64,000 nt of DNA, from the NCBI RefSeq assembly GCF_017305435.1, contig NZ_JAFKIP010000005.1, positions 310,001 to 374,000 on the forward strand, given 5' to 3'. Numbering within the stretch: the stretch's first letter is position 1; each line of letters begins with the position of its first letter. Below are positions 1-8,956 of the stretch, one piece after another. Under the pieces are notes generated by a model. That model saw only the letters and a program-made list of their open reading frames with translations. It ran no database searches and had not been told where the DNA came from. A program made the translations under genes and the position numbers. Source of the DNA: Microbacterium sp. (lineage in GTDB: Bacteria; Actinomycetota; Actinomycetes; Actinomycetales; Microbacteriaceae).

Positions 1-684
1 GCCCGGCCAGACGAGGGCGACGGTCGACAGCGGCCCGTCGGTGAGCGGGCGGTGCGCGGCATCCTTCCGATGGTGCAGGCGCGCGAGCGACATCGGCACG
101 ATGACGACGCCGACCCCCGTCGCCGCCGTCGCGACGGCCTCTTCGACGGTCGCGGGCGGCGCGAACCGCGGGGCGACCGCGCCGGGCACGTCGACCGTGA
201 GCGGCGGATGCGCGGGCGTGATCACGACCTCGCCCGCGAGATCGGCGAGCGTCAGCTCGTCAGCCGCGGTGAGGTGCGAATCGGCGCCGCACACGACGAC
301 CGGGACCTCGTCGTAGAGGGTGATCGCGTGCAGCCCCGCACGGTCGATCGGCAGCCGTACGAGCGCGGCGTCGACGGATGCCGAGGCCACCGCCGCGCGC
401 TGATCGTCCATTCCGAGCGGGACGAGCTCCAGCGGGACGCCGCTGTACCGCGTCTTCCAGACGTCGATCCACTTTCCCGGCGTCGCGCCCTCGATGGCGC
501 CGAGCCGGAACGGTCCGGGCGGGAGGGCGGATTGCGGGGCGGGTTGTTGTTGTGATCGCGGGGGTGCGGGCTTCTTCGCGGACGGCGCGGGCTTCGACGT
601 CCGCGCGCGCGATGCCGCGCCCGCTCCGCTCTGCCGTCGCGGGCGCCCGGGACCGGGCCGCCCCGCCGCACTCCGCCCTGCCAT
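1..684 (-). CDS. LysR-type substrate-binding domain protein lacking a DNA-binding HTH (partial, C-terminus outside window)
   Basis: Reads leftwards off the window edge, with 228 codons visible. From about residue 50 (FRLGAIEGATPGKW) it follows the periplasmic-binding-protein-like effector fold of LysR regulators: a first lobe, a crossover around ALVRLPIDR, then a second lobe (YDEVPVVVCG, VGVVIVPMS). A normal LysR protein has a 60-residue winged helix before this domain. Here there are about 48 low-complexity Arg/Ala/Pro/Lys residues, including an AT-hook-like GRPGPGRPRR. The start ATG at 684 is the first Met that opens this frame and is preceded by no long coding extension. It probably senses a small molecule. 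Whether it still binds DNA, through the basic tail, is unknown. The family call is good; the ligand cannot be read from the sequence. Confidence 0.8.
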   Translation of the reverse strand, partial: MAGRSAAGRPGPGRPRRQSGAGAASRARTSKPAPSAKKPAPPRSQQQPAPQSALPPGPFRLGAIEGATPGKWIDVWKTRYSGVPLELVPLGMDDQRAAVASASVDAALVRLPIDRAGLHAITLYDEVPVVVCGADSHLTAADELTLADLAGEVVITPAHPPLTVDVPGAVAPRFAPPATVEEAVATAATGVGVVIVPMSLARLHHRKDAAHRPLTDGPLSTVALVWPG

Positions 685-744
685 CCCGCCAGCGTAGCGC
701 GGGCCATCGGGCGCGCTGCGCGCCGATCTTCGCTCCTCGAGGGC

Positions 745-1152
745 TCAGGCCGCCAGACGCAGCCCGCGGCGGTCGGTCGCGACGGTCTCGCCGTCGGCGA
801 TCTGCTCATCGTCGCCGATGAGCGATCCACCCGCGACGCGCGCGTGCGCCCCGACGACGGTGCGCACGCCGATCTTGGCCTTCGAGCCGATCGCCGCACC
901 GGAGCCGATGTGGGCGTGCGGTGCGATCTCGGCGCCGCGGCCGATGACGGCATCCGGTTCGATCCACGCTCCCCGGCCGATGTGCGCGCCCTCCGCGATC
1001 TGCACGCCCGGTTCGACGTACGCGCCCGCCTCGACGAGCGCGCTCGCGTGCACCTTGGCGCCGTTCGCGATGAGGCCGCGACCGTTGACGTGCTTGCGGT
1101 AGCGCAGCGTCTTCCCCTGATCGTCTTCGATGTCGACGTAGTTCTTGCCCAC
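745..1152 (-). CDS. Left-handed beta-helix (hexapeptide repeat) protein
   Basis: 135 residues with a GTG start preceded by a strong AGGAGG ribosome site seven bases upstream. Residues 30-120 are a run of imperfect hexapeptides ([VI]-x-x-G-A-x: VEAGAYVEPG, IGRGAWIEPD, IGSGAAIGSK), the signature of the left-handed parallel beta-helix found in acyl/acetyltransferases, gamma-carbonic-anhydrase-like proteins and nucleotidyltransferase tails. The protein is too short to carry a second catalytic domain. No obvious catalytic His of the acetyltransferase type lies in a loop, apart from HAHIG near residue 85. It stands alone between the LysR-like gene and a divergent membrane protein gene, and its substrate is unknown. 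A purely structural or metal-binding trimer is also possible. Confidence 0.75.
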   Translation of the reverse strand: MGKNYVDIEDDQGKTLRYRKHVNGRGLIANGAKVHASALVEAGAYVEPGVQIAEGAHIGRGAWIEPDAVIGRGAEIAPHAHIGSGAAIGSKAKIGVRTVVGAHARVAGGSLIGDDEQIADGETVATDRRGLRLAA

Positions 1153-1249
1153 GAGTCCTCCTCGCGGAATGCAACCGGAGGGCGCGGGGATTCATTCCCG
1201 CGGATGGGGCCGGACGGATGCCGGGGTCAGCCGAGGCGCATCGGGTTGC

Positions 1250-1255
1250 GAGAAT
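1250..1255 (+). promoter_or_regulatory. -10-like hexamer (GAGAAT) for leaderless start of the YitT gene
   Basis: GAGAAT ends 7 nt before the GTG at 1263. The same arrangement (GACAAT, GGATGCC, GTG) precedes the gene at 44490. It decides the GTG start over the in-frame ATG at 1254, which lies inside the hexamer-start interval. Confidence 0.4.
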
Positions 1256-1262
1256 GGATGCC

Positions 1263-1919
1263 GTGACCGCGCCCGCCCCCGAGCCCGACCCGACGACCGG
1301 GCCCTCTCTCGTCTTCGACGAGAAGAACAACGAGCACGGAGTCGCCGAGGATCTGCTGGGGCTGGCGACCGGGACGTTCCTGGTCTCCCTCGGACTGCAT
1401 CTGCTGCACGCGGCGCACGCGGTCACGGGCGGCACGGCAGGTCTGTCGCTCCTCCTCGGCTACGCGACGGCCTGGCCGTTCTGGCTGCTGTTCCTCGTCA
1501 TCAACGCGCCGTTCGCCCTCCTCGCGGTGTGGCGACGCGGCTGGGACTTCACGGTGCGCACGCTCATCTGCATCGGCGCGGTGTCCGGGTGGGCCCTCGT
1601 GCACGACGCGCTGTTCCCCGTGGGATGGATCGAGCCCTGGTACGGCACGCTTGCGGGCAACCTCCTCGCGGGGGTGGGCGTGCTGATCCTGTTCCGCCAT
1701 CGGGCGAGCGTCGGCGGCATCAACATCATCGGGCTCGAGATCCAGGACCGCACGGGCTTCCGCGCCGGCTGGACGATGATGATCTTCGACGTCCTGATCG
1801 TCCTCTCGGCGCTCCTCGTCGTCCCCTGGACGAACGTGCTCATGAGCGCGGTCGGCGCGGTGCTGCTGAACCTCGTGCTCGCGCTCAATCACCGACCCGG
1901 TCGGTACCTCGGCCACTGA
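1263..1919 (+). CDS. YitT family (DUF161-type) integral membrane protein
   Basis: 218 residues with about five or six hydrophobic segments, starting near residue 30 (LGLATGTFLVSLGLHLL). The family hallmarks are present: a glycine-rich first reentrant segment (VTGGTAGLSLLLGY) and the later ASVGGINIIGL segment, which repeats the GG-x-x-G pattern. YitT proteins are bacterial inner-membrane proteins of unknown transport function. The soluble C-terminal DUF2179 domain of many Bacillus members is absent; this one ends right after the last helix (NHRPGRYLGH), as in the short proteobacterial and actinobacterial forms. The start is chosen at GTG 1263 from the leaderless promoter pattern; ATG 1254 would add three residues. 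The next gene begins 68 bp downstream with its own promoter. Confidence 0.8.
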   Translation: MTAPAPEPDPTTGPSLVFDEKNNEHGVAEDLLGLATGTFLVSLGLHLLHAAHAVTGGTAGLSLLLGYATAWPFWLLFLVINAPFALLAVWRRGWDFTVRTLICIGAVSGWALVHDALFPVGWIEPWYGTLAGNLLAGVGVLILFRHRASVGGINIIGLEIQDRTGFRAGWTMMIFDVLIVLSALLVVPWTNVLMSAVGAVLLNLVLALNHRPGRYLGH

Positions 1920-1975
1920 GGGGAGCTCCGCTGGGGCGGCGCGGTGAGCGCCGGACGCGCGCCGCATCAGCGGGC

Positions 1976-1981
1976 GATACT
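1976..1981 (+). promoter_or_regulatory. -10 box GATACT, leaderless start of glycerate kinase
   Basis: GATACT is followed by six bases (GAGATC) and then the ATG at 1988, so transcription would start at or next to the start codon. No Shine-Dalgarno sequence is present. Confidence 0.5.
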
Positions 1982-1987
1982 GAGATC

Positions 1988-3127
1988 ATGACCGCTCGCG
2001 TCGTCATCGCGTTCGACAGCTTCAAGGGCTCGATCGCGGCATCCGTCGCCGTCCACGCCTTCGCCGCCGGCTGGCGTGCGGCGAGGCCGGGCGACGAGCT
2101 GATTCCACGACCGATGGCGGACGGCGGCGAAGGCACTCTCGAGGCCTTCGCCGCCGCCGTGCCCTCGGCGCGCCGGGTGCCCGTGGTGGTCCGCGGACCC
2201 CACGGCGCGGACGTCGCCGCGTCGTGGTTGATGCTCCCTGCGGCAGCGGGCGATGTCGGCGTCACGGCCGTCGTCGAGCTCGCCTCCACGAGCGGTTTCG
2301 AGCTGCTCGACCAGCCCAGCCCGTGGGATGCCGACACGTCCGGATTCGGCCAGGCCATCGCGGACGCGCTCGACAGCGGCGCTCGCCGACTGATCCTGGG
2401 CATCGGCTCCAGTGCGTCGACCGACGGCGGCGCGGGTGTGCTGACGGCGCTCGGCGCGCGACTCACCGACGCGACCGGCGCGCCGATCGCGCCGGGGCTT
2501 CGCGGCCTCGGCCAGCTCGCCGACGTCGACCTCTCGGGGATCCGGCGGCTGCCCGAGGGCGGTGTGACCGTGCTGTGCGACGTGACGAGCCCGCTCACCG
2601 GCCCGCGCGGCGCGGCGGCGGTGTTCGGTCCGCAGAAGGGGCTGGATGCCGATGGCATCCGATTCGCCGACGATCGGCTCACGCGGTTCGCCGAGCTCCT
2701 CGGCGGGCTCGCGCACGCGGAGACCCCCGGCGCCGGAGCCGCCGGGGGCACCGGCTACGCGCTCCTCGCGTGGGGTGCCCGACTCGTGCCGGGGGCGGCG
2801 GAGATCGCTCGTCGCAGTGGCCTCGCGGAGGCCGTCTCGGCCCCGGACACCGTGCTCGTGGTGACGGGCGAAGGCTCCTACGATGCCCAGTCCCGCGCGG
2901 GCAAGGTGCCGGCTTTCGTCGCAGATGCGGCGGATGCCGCGGGTGTCCCCGTTGCGCTCGTCGCGGGCAGGATCGCCGACGACGCCGATCTCGCTCCGTT
3001 CCGGGCGGTGGTCGCGCTCACGGACGTCGCGGGTTCCGCGGCCGCGGCCGTGGCGGATCCGGAGCGCTGGTTGAAGGCGGCCGGATCACAGCTCGCGAGG
3101 CTGACCGACGGGCTGGTCGACGGCTGA
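1988..3127 (+). CDS. Glycerate 2-kinase (GarK/GlxK family)
   Basis: 379 residues, the normal length of type-II glycerate kinases, which phosphorylate D-glycerate with ATP in glyoxylate, serine or glucarate breakdown. Characteristic stretches are the N-terminal FDSFKGS (residues 9-15), PMADGGEGT (42-50), the long GIGSSASTDGGAG stretch near 138-150 and the C-terminal TGEGSYDAQSRAGKVP motif with its conserved Gly/Asp. The start at ATG 1988 gives the canonical MxxRVVIAFDSFKGS N-terminus. The open frame extends far upstream, but that extension is Arg-rich frame-shadow and overlaps the YitT gene. The gene converges with the glycosylase gene, leaving only 5 bp between the stops. No other glycerate-pathway gene is adjacent. 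Confidence 0.93.
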   Translation: MTARVVIAFDSFKGSIAASVAVHAFAAGWRAARPGDELIPRPMADGGEGTLEAFAAAVPSARRVPVVVRGPHGADVAASWLMLPAAAGDVGVTAVVELASTSGFELLDQPSPWDADTSGFGQAIADALDSGARRLILGIGSSASTDGGAGVLTALGARLTDATGAPIAPGLRGLGQLADVDLSGIRRLPEGGVTVLCDVTSPLTGPRGAAAVFGPQKGLDADGIRFADDRLTRFAELLGGLAHAETPGAGAAGGTGYALLAWGARLVPGAAEIARRSGLAEAVSAPDTVLVVTGEGSYDAQSRAGKVPAFVADAADAAGVPVALVAGRIADDADLAPFRAVVALTDVAGSAAAAVADPERWLKAAGSQLARLTDGLVDG

Positions 3128-3132
3128 GCCGG

Positions 3133-3915
3133 TCACGTCTGGCAGACCGGGCACCAGAAGACGATCCGCTCGCTCGTCGTGGTGGCACCGAGATCGGCGC
3201 GGCGGATGAGTGTGCCGCACCGCCGGCACGGCTTGCCGCCGCGGCGATAGACCCAGTCCTGCTGACCGGGGCGGGTGTCGCCCGTGAAGGTGCGGCCGGA
3301 CCGGTCGCGGTTCGCGCGGATCATCCGCGCAGCCGTGTCGACGAGTCCCGTGACGGCCGGGGCATCGAGCGCAGACGAGGGGCGGGTGGGCAGGATGCCG
3401 CGGACGAAGAGCAGCTCGTTCGCGTACTCGTTGCCGAGCCCGGCGAGATTGCGCTGATCGAGCAGCGCCACGTGGACCGCGCGCGCGTCGGCCGCGAGGT
3501 TCCGGGCCGCGGTATCCGGGTCCCAGTCCGGCCCGAGCAGGTCGGGTCCGAGGTGCCCGACGAGGTCGTCCTCGTCGGCGGTGGGCACGAGGTCGACCAT
3601 CGCGATCTCGAAGCCGACGGCGGTCGCCCGCGCGGTGCCGACGATCGCGCGCGCCTGGTACTCGGGGGCACGCCAGCGCTCGCCGGGGCGGAAGACGAGC
3701 CAGCGCCCCTCCATCTTCAGATGGGAATGGAGGGTCAGCTCGCCGATGCGCATGAGGAGGTGCTTGCCCCGGGGCGTCACGTCGCGGACGACCTCACCGG
3801 TGAGATCGGCGGTCGCATAGCGAGGAACGCGCAGGTCGAAGCGCGTCACCTCCTGGCCGGCGAGCGCGTCGTGGAGACGCCGCGCGGTGCGGAAGACGGT
3901 GTCGCCTTCAGGCAT
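3133..3915 (-). CDS. Fpg/Nei family DNA glycosylase (endonuclease VIII type)
   Basis: 260 residues. Base-excision-repair glycosylase/AP lyase acting on oxidised pyrimidines or abasic sites. The mature N-terminus is Pro2-Glu3-Gly-Asp; Pro2 is the Schiff-base nucleophile of the family and the PEGDT start is of Nei type, whereas Fpg usually has PELPE. A conserved lysine follows in PRGKHLL near residue 52. The helix-two-turn-helix region holds LAGLGNEYANE. A C-terminal zinc finger is formed by Cys230, Cys233, Cys255 and Cys258. The upstream in-frame Met at 3963 is rejected because Pro must be the second residue. The gene lies between glycerate kinase (convergent) and the helicase gene, separated from the latter by 123 bp holding a palindromic repeat. 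This resembles the Nei2-type enzymes of actinobacteria, often found beside Lhr. Confidence 0.92.
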   Translation of the reverse strand: MPEGDTVFRTARRLHDALAGQEVTRFDLRVPRYATADLTGEVVRDVTPRGKHLLMRIGELTLHSHLKMEGRWLVFRPGERWRAPEYQARAIVGTARATAVGFEIAMVDLVPTADEDDLVGHLGPDLLGPDWDPDTAARNLAADARAVHVALLDQRNLAGLGNEYANELLFVRGILPTRPSSALDAPAVTGLVDTAARMIRANRDRSGRTFTGDTRPGQQDWVYRRGGKPCRRCGTLIRRADLGATTTSERIVFWCPVCQT

Positions 3916-3941
3916 GGGAGGGCCCGGCCGTGGTGCGGTGA

Positions 3942-4026
3942 TCTCGATACACCGCGGCTGCACCGCGGCACTCGATCACCGTCGGAGTCGCCGCGCATGC
4001 GCCGCGGCACTCGATCACCGTCGGAG
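3942..4026. repeat. TCTCGATAC palindromic element with a duplicated half
   Basis: Begins TCTCGATAC, then CCGCGGC TGCA CCGCGG, then CACTCGATCACCG. The second half (CCGCGGCACTCGATCACCG plus TCGGAG) is repeated 39 bp later at 4002-4026. It shares its ends with elements at 7751, 37297 and 60151. It lies upstream of nei and downstream of the helicase gene, both on the minus strand. Confidence 0.7.
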
Positions 4027-4038
4027 CCGGCGACAGCC

Positions 4039-7000
4039 TCACCGCTGCCGCCGGAGCGTCAGGCCGCGGCTCGACTCGACGAAGCCCGCGGCGAGAAGGG
4101 CGCGCCCGACCGGCGTGCCGTAGACGAACGCTCCCGACACCTGCTCGACCGTGAGGGTGTCGAGTCGCCGCGCGCGCGCGGCGTCGACGAGGCTCCGCGC
4201 CGCTGCGGCGAGCACCGCGTCGTCATCCGAGAACGCGAGCGCCGAACGGCCGCCGCGCTCGAGGTACAGCACGAGCGCGCCGTCGACGAGCACGACGAGA
4301 CCCCCCGCCTTGCGGCCCGGGCGGTGGGCGACGCCCTCGAGCGCGGGCCAGCCGAGAGCAGCGCCGTACGGGTTGGCGGGATCGGTCGCGGCGAGGGTGA
4401 GCGCGTGCAGCGGCGCCGGATCGGGGAGTGCGGCGAAAGTCCGCAGTCGGTCGACGGTGGCGGATGCCGCGAACTGCGCCGCGCCGAGGCGCTCGATGAA
4501 GTACCCGCGACGGGTGTGCCCGGCGTCCTCGAACCCGGCCAGGATCCGATAGGCCTGGGCGAAGCCGCCCGGCAGCCCTTCGGACTGCACGCTGCCGCGC
4601 GTCACGACCCCGTAGCGCTCGAGCAGCATGCTCGCCGCGGCCGTCGCGCGGAGCGCGTCGTCGGTGCTCGGCTCGGGCAGCAGGGACCAGCGCCCACCCA
4701 CCAGCGGAGGTCGTGCGGGCGCCGGGGCTCCCGCCGTCGCCCCGCGCACCGCCGCGAGCGGGACGCCGCGGAACATCCGCGCCCGCGGTGTGCGCCGCAC
4801 CGCGCGGTGCGCCTGCGATCCTCCGCCCAGGAGCGCGCGCACGGGCGCGAACGTGTCGTTCGTGACGCGTCCCGTCCAAGTGAGGTTCCAGAGCGCGTCG
4901 ATGACCGCCTGCTCGCTCGGGGCCCCCGTCATCGCGACGAGCTGCGCGGCGAAATACGCCCCGCCCGAACCCAGCGCCGTGAGGAGCTGCTGTTCGAGAG
5001 CGTCTCGGGCGGCGTCGGGTTCCGCGCCGTCGTCGTGAGGGGCGAGAGTCAGCGCGGCGGCATCGGCGGGATGCAGGGCGATCCACCCGTCCCGGCCGGG
5101 CAGCGATCCATGCCCCGACCAGACCACCTCACCGGTCGCGGTGAGCTCGTCGAGCATCGTCGGTGCGTAGTCGGAGACGCGCGACGGCAGGATGAGGGAT
5201 TCCCACGCGCTCGCCGGCAGCGGCACCCCGGCGAGCTGCTCGATCGTCGCCAGCACACCATCGATGCCTTCGAGCGGCCGCCCGCCGACCGACCCCGCGA
5301 CGTGCTGCCAGGACGGCAGGAACCGGGCGAAGGCCTCGGGGGCGACCGGCTCGACCGTCCCGCGGATCGCCGCGAGCGAGCGCAGCCGCAGGCGCCGGAG
5401 CACCTCGCTGTCGCACCACTCCAGATCGCCGGCGTCGGAACCGCCCATGCCATCGGGTGAGGCGCCGGGCCTCGCACCCCGCGAGGTCTCGGCGGGGAGG
5501 AAGAACCCGCTCGCGATGCGCCCCTGCGACTCCAAGCGCTGCAGCGTCTGGCGCGCGACCGCGGCGCCGATCCCGAGCCGCGTCGCGACCTCCGATGTGC
5601 GGAACGGCCCGTGCGTGCGGGCGTGGCGGGCGACGAGGTCGGCGAGCGGATCGGCGACCGGCTCGAGGAAGGCGACCGGGATGCCGACGGGCAGCGCCAC
5701 CCCGAGGGCGTCGCGCAGACGCCCGGCATCCTCGATCTGCGCGACGCGGGCCTCGCCCGCGATCGTCACAGCGATCGCGCGCCGCGCCGTCACGAGCTCG
5801 TCAAGGAGTGCTGCCGCCGTGGCGCGGTCGGCGGGTGCCTCGGGTCCGTCTGCGAGGCGCAGCGCGACCTCGTCGGCGCTCAGCGGCCCCAGCAGCCGGA
5901 GGAGGTCCGCGACGCCCTCGACCCCGTGGACGCGCCGATCCGGTGCCAGGCGCTGCGCCTCGGCTGCGAACTGCGCGATGACGGCGGGATCGAGGAGCTC
6001 GCGCATCTCGACCTTGCCGAGGAGCTCGGACAGCAGCGCCGGGTCGACCGACAGCGCGGCGGCCCGCCGCTCGGCCAGCGGCGAGTCGCCCTCGTACATG
6101 AACGCGCCGACATATCCGAACAGCAGGTCGCGGGCGAACGGCGACGGCTGGCTCGTCGTCGTCTCGACGAGGCGGATGCGCCGATCGGCGATCGACCGCG
6201 CGATGCGCAGCAGCGCGGGCACGTCGTAGACGTCCTGCAGGACTTCGCGCAGTGTCTCGAGGATGATCGGGAACGTCGGGTGGTTCTTCGCGACCTCCAG
6301 TAGCTGCGCGGACTTCTGGCGCTGCTGCCACAGCGGCGACCGCTTGTGGGGGTTCAGGCGCGGCAGCAGCAGCGCGCGAGCGGCGCATTCGCGGAAGCGG
6401 GAGGCGAACAGGGCGGAGCCGCCGACCTCGTCCGTGACGATCTGTTCGAGCTCGTCGGCGTCGAAGACGAAAAGCTCGGCGCCGGGCGGTTCGCTCTCGG
6501 CATCCGGCACCCGCACGATGATGCCGTCGTCGCTCGCGACCGCCGACCCGTCGACGCCGAGCCGCTCGCGGATGCGGGCGTTCACCGCGAGCGCCCACGG
6601 CCCGTGCACATGCATGCCGTACGGGGAATGCAGGATGATGCGCCAGTCGCCGACCTCGTCACGCGACCGCTCGACCGTCAGCGTGCGGTCGGTCGGCAGC
6701 GTTCCCGTCGCCTCCTTCTGCTCGGCGAGGTAGGCGAGCAGATTGCCGATCGCGTTGTCGTCGAGTCCCGACTCGCGCAGGCGCTCGGTCACCTTCTCCA
6801 CGGGGGATGCCGCGACTTCGCGCGAGAACGCGCCGAGCGCCTCGCCCAGCTCCGCCGGCCGGCCCAGGCCGTCGCCGTGCCAGAACGGCAGCTTGCCCGG
6901 CTGACCGAAGGCGGGGAGGACGTTCACGCGATCGTGCGTGATCTCGACGATGCGCCAGCTCGTCGTGCCGAGCGTGAACACGTCGTTCACGCGCGACTCG

Positions 7001-8853
7001 TAGACCATCTCTTCGTCGAGCTCGCCGACCCGGGCATTGCGCGTCTCGCCCGCGACGAAGACGCCGAACAGCCCCCGGTCGGGGATCGTGCCGCCGCTCG
7101 TGACGGCGACGCGCTGCGCGCCGGGGCGGCCCGTGAGCGTGCCGTGATCGCGATCCCAGACGACACGCGGGCGCAGTCCGGCGAACTCGTCGGAGGGGTA
7201 CTTGCCCGCGAGGAGGTCGAGTGTCGCCTCGTACGCCGAACGCGGGAGGGTGCGGAACGGCGCGGACCGCTTGACCGTCTCGAACCAGTCCTCCACCTCG
7301 ATCGAGCCCGTCGCGCAGGCGGCGATCGTCTGCTGCGCGAGGATGTCGAGTGGATTCGCCGGCACCGAGATCGCCTCGATCTGCCCCGCGAGCATGCGCT
7401 CGGTCACGACCGCCGTGTGCAGCACGTCGCCGCGGTGCTTCGGGAAGAGCGCGGCGCGGCTGATCTCGCCGACCTGATGCCCGGCGCGGCCGACGCGCTG
7501 CAGGCCGGATGCCGCGGACGGCGGCGCCTCGACCTGGATGACGAGGTCGACGGCGCCCATGTCGATGCCGAGCTCGAGCGAGCTCGTCGCGACGACGCAG
7601 CGCAGCACGCCGCTCTTCAGCTCGTCCTCCACCTGGGCGCGCTGCTCCTTGGACACGGAGCCGTGGTGCGCCTTCGCCAGGATCGGCTCCACGCCCGCCG
7701 AACTGCCCGCCTGCGCCATCATCTCGGCCGGCGGCTTCGTCGCAGCCTTATCCGGTGGCCGAGTAGCCGGCGCAGCCGGCGTATCGAGACCATCCAGCCG
7801 CTCGGCGTAGATCTCGTTCAGCCGCCCGGTCAGCCGCTCGGCGAGCCGCCGCGAGTTGGCGAAGACGATCGTGGAGCGATGCGCGAGCACACGGTCGACG
7901 ATCGCCTCTTCGACATGCGGCCACACCGACCCGGTGACCTCGGAAGGCTGCGAGGGGGTCGCGAACCAGTCGCCGTCGCCGGCATCCTGCGCGTTCTCCG
8001 CGGCGTCGGCGGCATCCGCGCGCTCGGCGGGGGCGGACCCGGGCGGCGGGGGCGGGTTCAGCATGTCGTCCATCGGCACGACGACGCGCAGCTCGAAGGT
8101 CTTCGACGCGCGGGGCGCGACGACCTCGACGGGAGCCGAGCCGCCGAGGAAGCGCGCCACCTCGTCGATCGGACGCACCGTCGCCGACAGCCCGATGCGC
8201 TGCGCGGGTGTCTCGAGCAGAGCGTCGAGGCGCTCGAGACTCACCGCGAGGTGCGCGCCGCGCTTGGTCGCCGCGACCGCGTGCACCTCGTCGACGATGA
8301 CCGTGTGCACGCCGCGGAGCGTCTCGGATGCCTGCGACGTGAGCATGAGATACAGCGACTCAGGGGTCGTGATGAGGATGTCGGGCGGTTCGGCGACGAG
8401 CTTGCGCCGGTCCGCGGAGGTCGTGTCGCCCGAGCGCACCCCGACGGTGACGTCCGGTACCGGGATGCCGAGGCGGCGCGCCGACTGCCCGATGCCCACG
8501 AGTGGCGAGCGGAGATTGCGCTCGACGTCGACGCCGAGGGCCTTGAGGGGCGACACGTAGAGGATGCGGGTCGTCGCGGCATCCGTCTTCGGTTTCTTCC
8601 TCTTCGCAGTCGCCGTACGCGCCGATTCCGCGTCGGACGCGACGGGAGGTGCCGGGCGCTCGCGGAAGACCCGGTCGATCGCCCACAGGAACGCCGACAG
8701 CGTCTTGCCAGAGCCGGTCGGCGCGACGACCAGCGCGTGCTTGCCGTGCGAGATCGCCTCCCACGCGCCGATCTGCGCCGGTGTCGGCTTCGCGAAGGCG
8801 CCGCGGAACCAGTCCTGGGTCGCAGGACCGAATCGCTCGAGCACGTCGCTCAT
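4039..8853 (-). CDS. lhr: Lhr-family ATP-dependent DNA helicase
   Basis: 1,604 residues, typical of the long Lhr helicases (about 1,500-1,600). SF2 motifs are intact: Walker A APTGSGKT at 44-51, motif Ia/TPES, DEVH box near 187-190, SAT motif III, then in RecA2 motif V (ATSSLELGID) and motif VI (QRVGRAGHQ). The long C-terminal part carries the winged-helix and Lhr-core domains plus the AlkZ-like region expected of full-length Lhr. Lhr is a 3'-5' helicase linked to DNA damage tolerance, and the Nei glycosylase gene immediately downstream fits a repair role. The start is ATG 8853; an upstream Met at 8976 would overlap the next gene. Residues about 353-370 (GLDTPAAPATRPPDKAA) are encoded by a dispersed palindromic repeat lying inside the gene. 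Confidence 0.9.
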   Translation of the reverse strand: MSDVLERFGPATQDWFRGAFAKPTPAQIGAWEAISHGKHALVVAPTGSGKTLSAFLWAIDRVFRERPAPPVASDAESARTATAKRKKPKTDAATTRILYVSPLKALGVDVERNLRSPLVGIGQSARRLGIPVPDVTVGVRSGDTTSADRRKLVAEPPDILITTPESLYLMLTSQASETLRGVHTVIVDEVHAVAATKRGAHLAVSLERLDALLETPAQRIGLSATVRPIDEVARFLGGSAPVEVVAPRASKTFELRVVVPMDDMLNPPPPPGSAPAERADAADAAENAQDAGDGDWFATPSQPSEVTGSVWPHVEEAIVDRVLAHRSTIVFANSRRLAERLTGRLNEIYAERLDGLDTPAAPATRPPDKAATKPPAEMMAQAGSSAGVEPILAKAHHGSVSKEQRAQVEDELKSGVLRCVVATSSLELGIDMGAVDLVIQVEAPPSAASGLQRVGRAGHQVGEISRAALFPKHRGDVLHTAVVTERMLAGQIEAISVPANPLDILAQQTIAACATGSIEVEDWFETVKRSAPFRTLPRSAYEATLDLLAGKYPSDEFAGLRPRVVWDRDHGTLTGRPGAQRVAVTSGGTIPDRGLFGVFVAGETRNARVGELDEEMVYESRVNDVFTLGTTSWRIVEITHDRVNVLPAFGQPGKLPFWHGDGLGRPAELGEALGAFSREVAASPVEKVTERLRESGLDDNAIGNLLAYLAEQKEATGTLPTDRTLTVERSRDEVGDWRIILHSPYGMHVHGPWALAVNARIRERLGVDGSAVASDDGIIVRVPDAESEPPGAELFVFDADELEQIVTDEVGGSALFASRFRECAARALLLPRLNPHKRSPLWQQRQKSAQLLEVAKNHPTFPIILETLREVLQDVYDVPALLRIARSIADRRIRLVETTTSQPSPFARDLLFGYVGAFMYEGDSPLAERRAAALSVDPALLSELLGKVEMRELLDPAVIAQFAAEAQRLAPDRRVHGVEGVADLLRLLGPLSADEVALRLADGPEAPADRATAAALLDELVTARRAIAVTIAGEARVAQIEDAGRLRDALGVALPVGIPVAFLEPVADPLADLVARHARTHGPFRTSEVATRLGIGAAVARQTLQRLESQGRIASGFFLPAETSRGARPGASPDGMGGSDAGDLEWCDSEVLRRLRLRSLAAIRGTVEPVAPEAFARFLPSWQHVAGSVGGRPLEGIDGVLATIEQLAGVPLPASAWESLILPSRVSDYAPTMLDELTATGEVVWSGHGSLPGRDGWIALHPADAAALTLAPHDDGAEPDAARDALEQQLLTALGSGGAYFAAQLVAMTGAPSEQAVIDALWNLTWTGRVTNDTFAPVRALLGGGSQAHRAVRRTPRARMFRGVPLAAVRGATAGAPAPARPPLVGGRWSLLPEPSTDDALRATAAASMLLERYGVVTRGSVQSEGLPGGFAQAYRILAGFEDAGHTRRGYFIERLGAAQFAASATVDRLRTFAALPDPAPLHALTLAATDPANPYGAALGWPALEGVAHRPGRKAGGLVVLVDGALVLYLERGGRSALAFSDDDAVLAAAARSLVDAARARRLDTLTVEQVSGAFVYGTPVGRALLAAGFVESSRGLTLRRQR
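7751..7789 (-). repeat. TCTCGATAC palindromic element inside the helicase gene
   Basis: On the minus strand it reads TCTCGATAC, GCCGGC TGC GCCGGC, TACTCGGCCACCGGA. It matches the intergenic element at 60151 closely and keeps the helicase frame, adding roughly 13 Pro/Ala-rich codons in a loop of the second RecA domain. Confidence 0.7.
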
Positions 8854-8956
8854 CCGTCCATCTTCGCGCGCACCCCCGACATCGGTGCGGGTGTTCGCCG
8901 ACAGCGCCCGGGCGCGGGTTCGGCCCGCGCCGGGCCGATCGGCCCGGTCAGGCCGG

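Noticed and set aside
1254..1256. ATG start for the YitT gene
   Set aside because: It would place the start before the expected transcription start of the -10 hexamer at 1250-1255. GTG 1263 fits the pattern shared with 44490, but certainty is limited.
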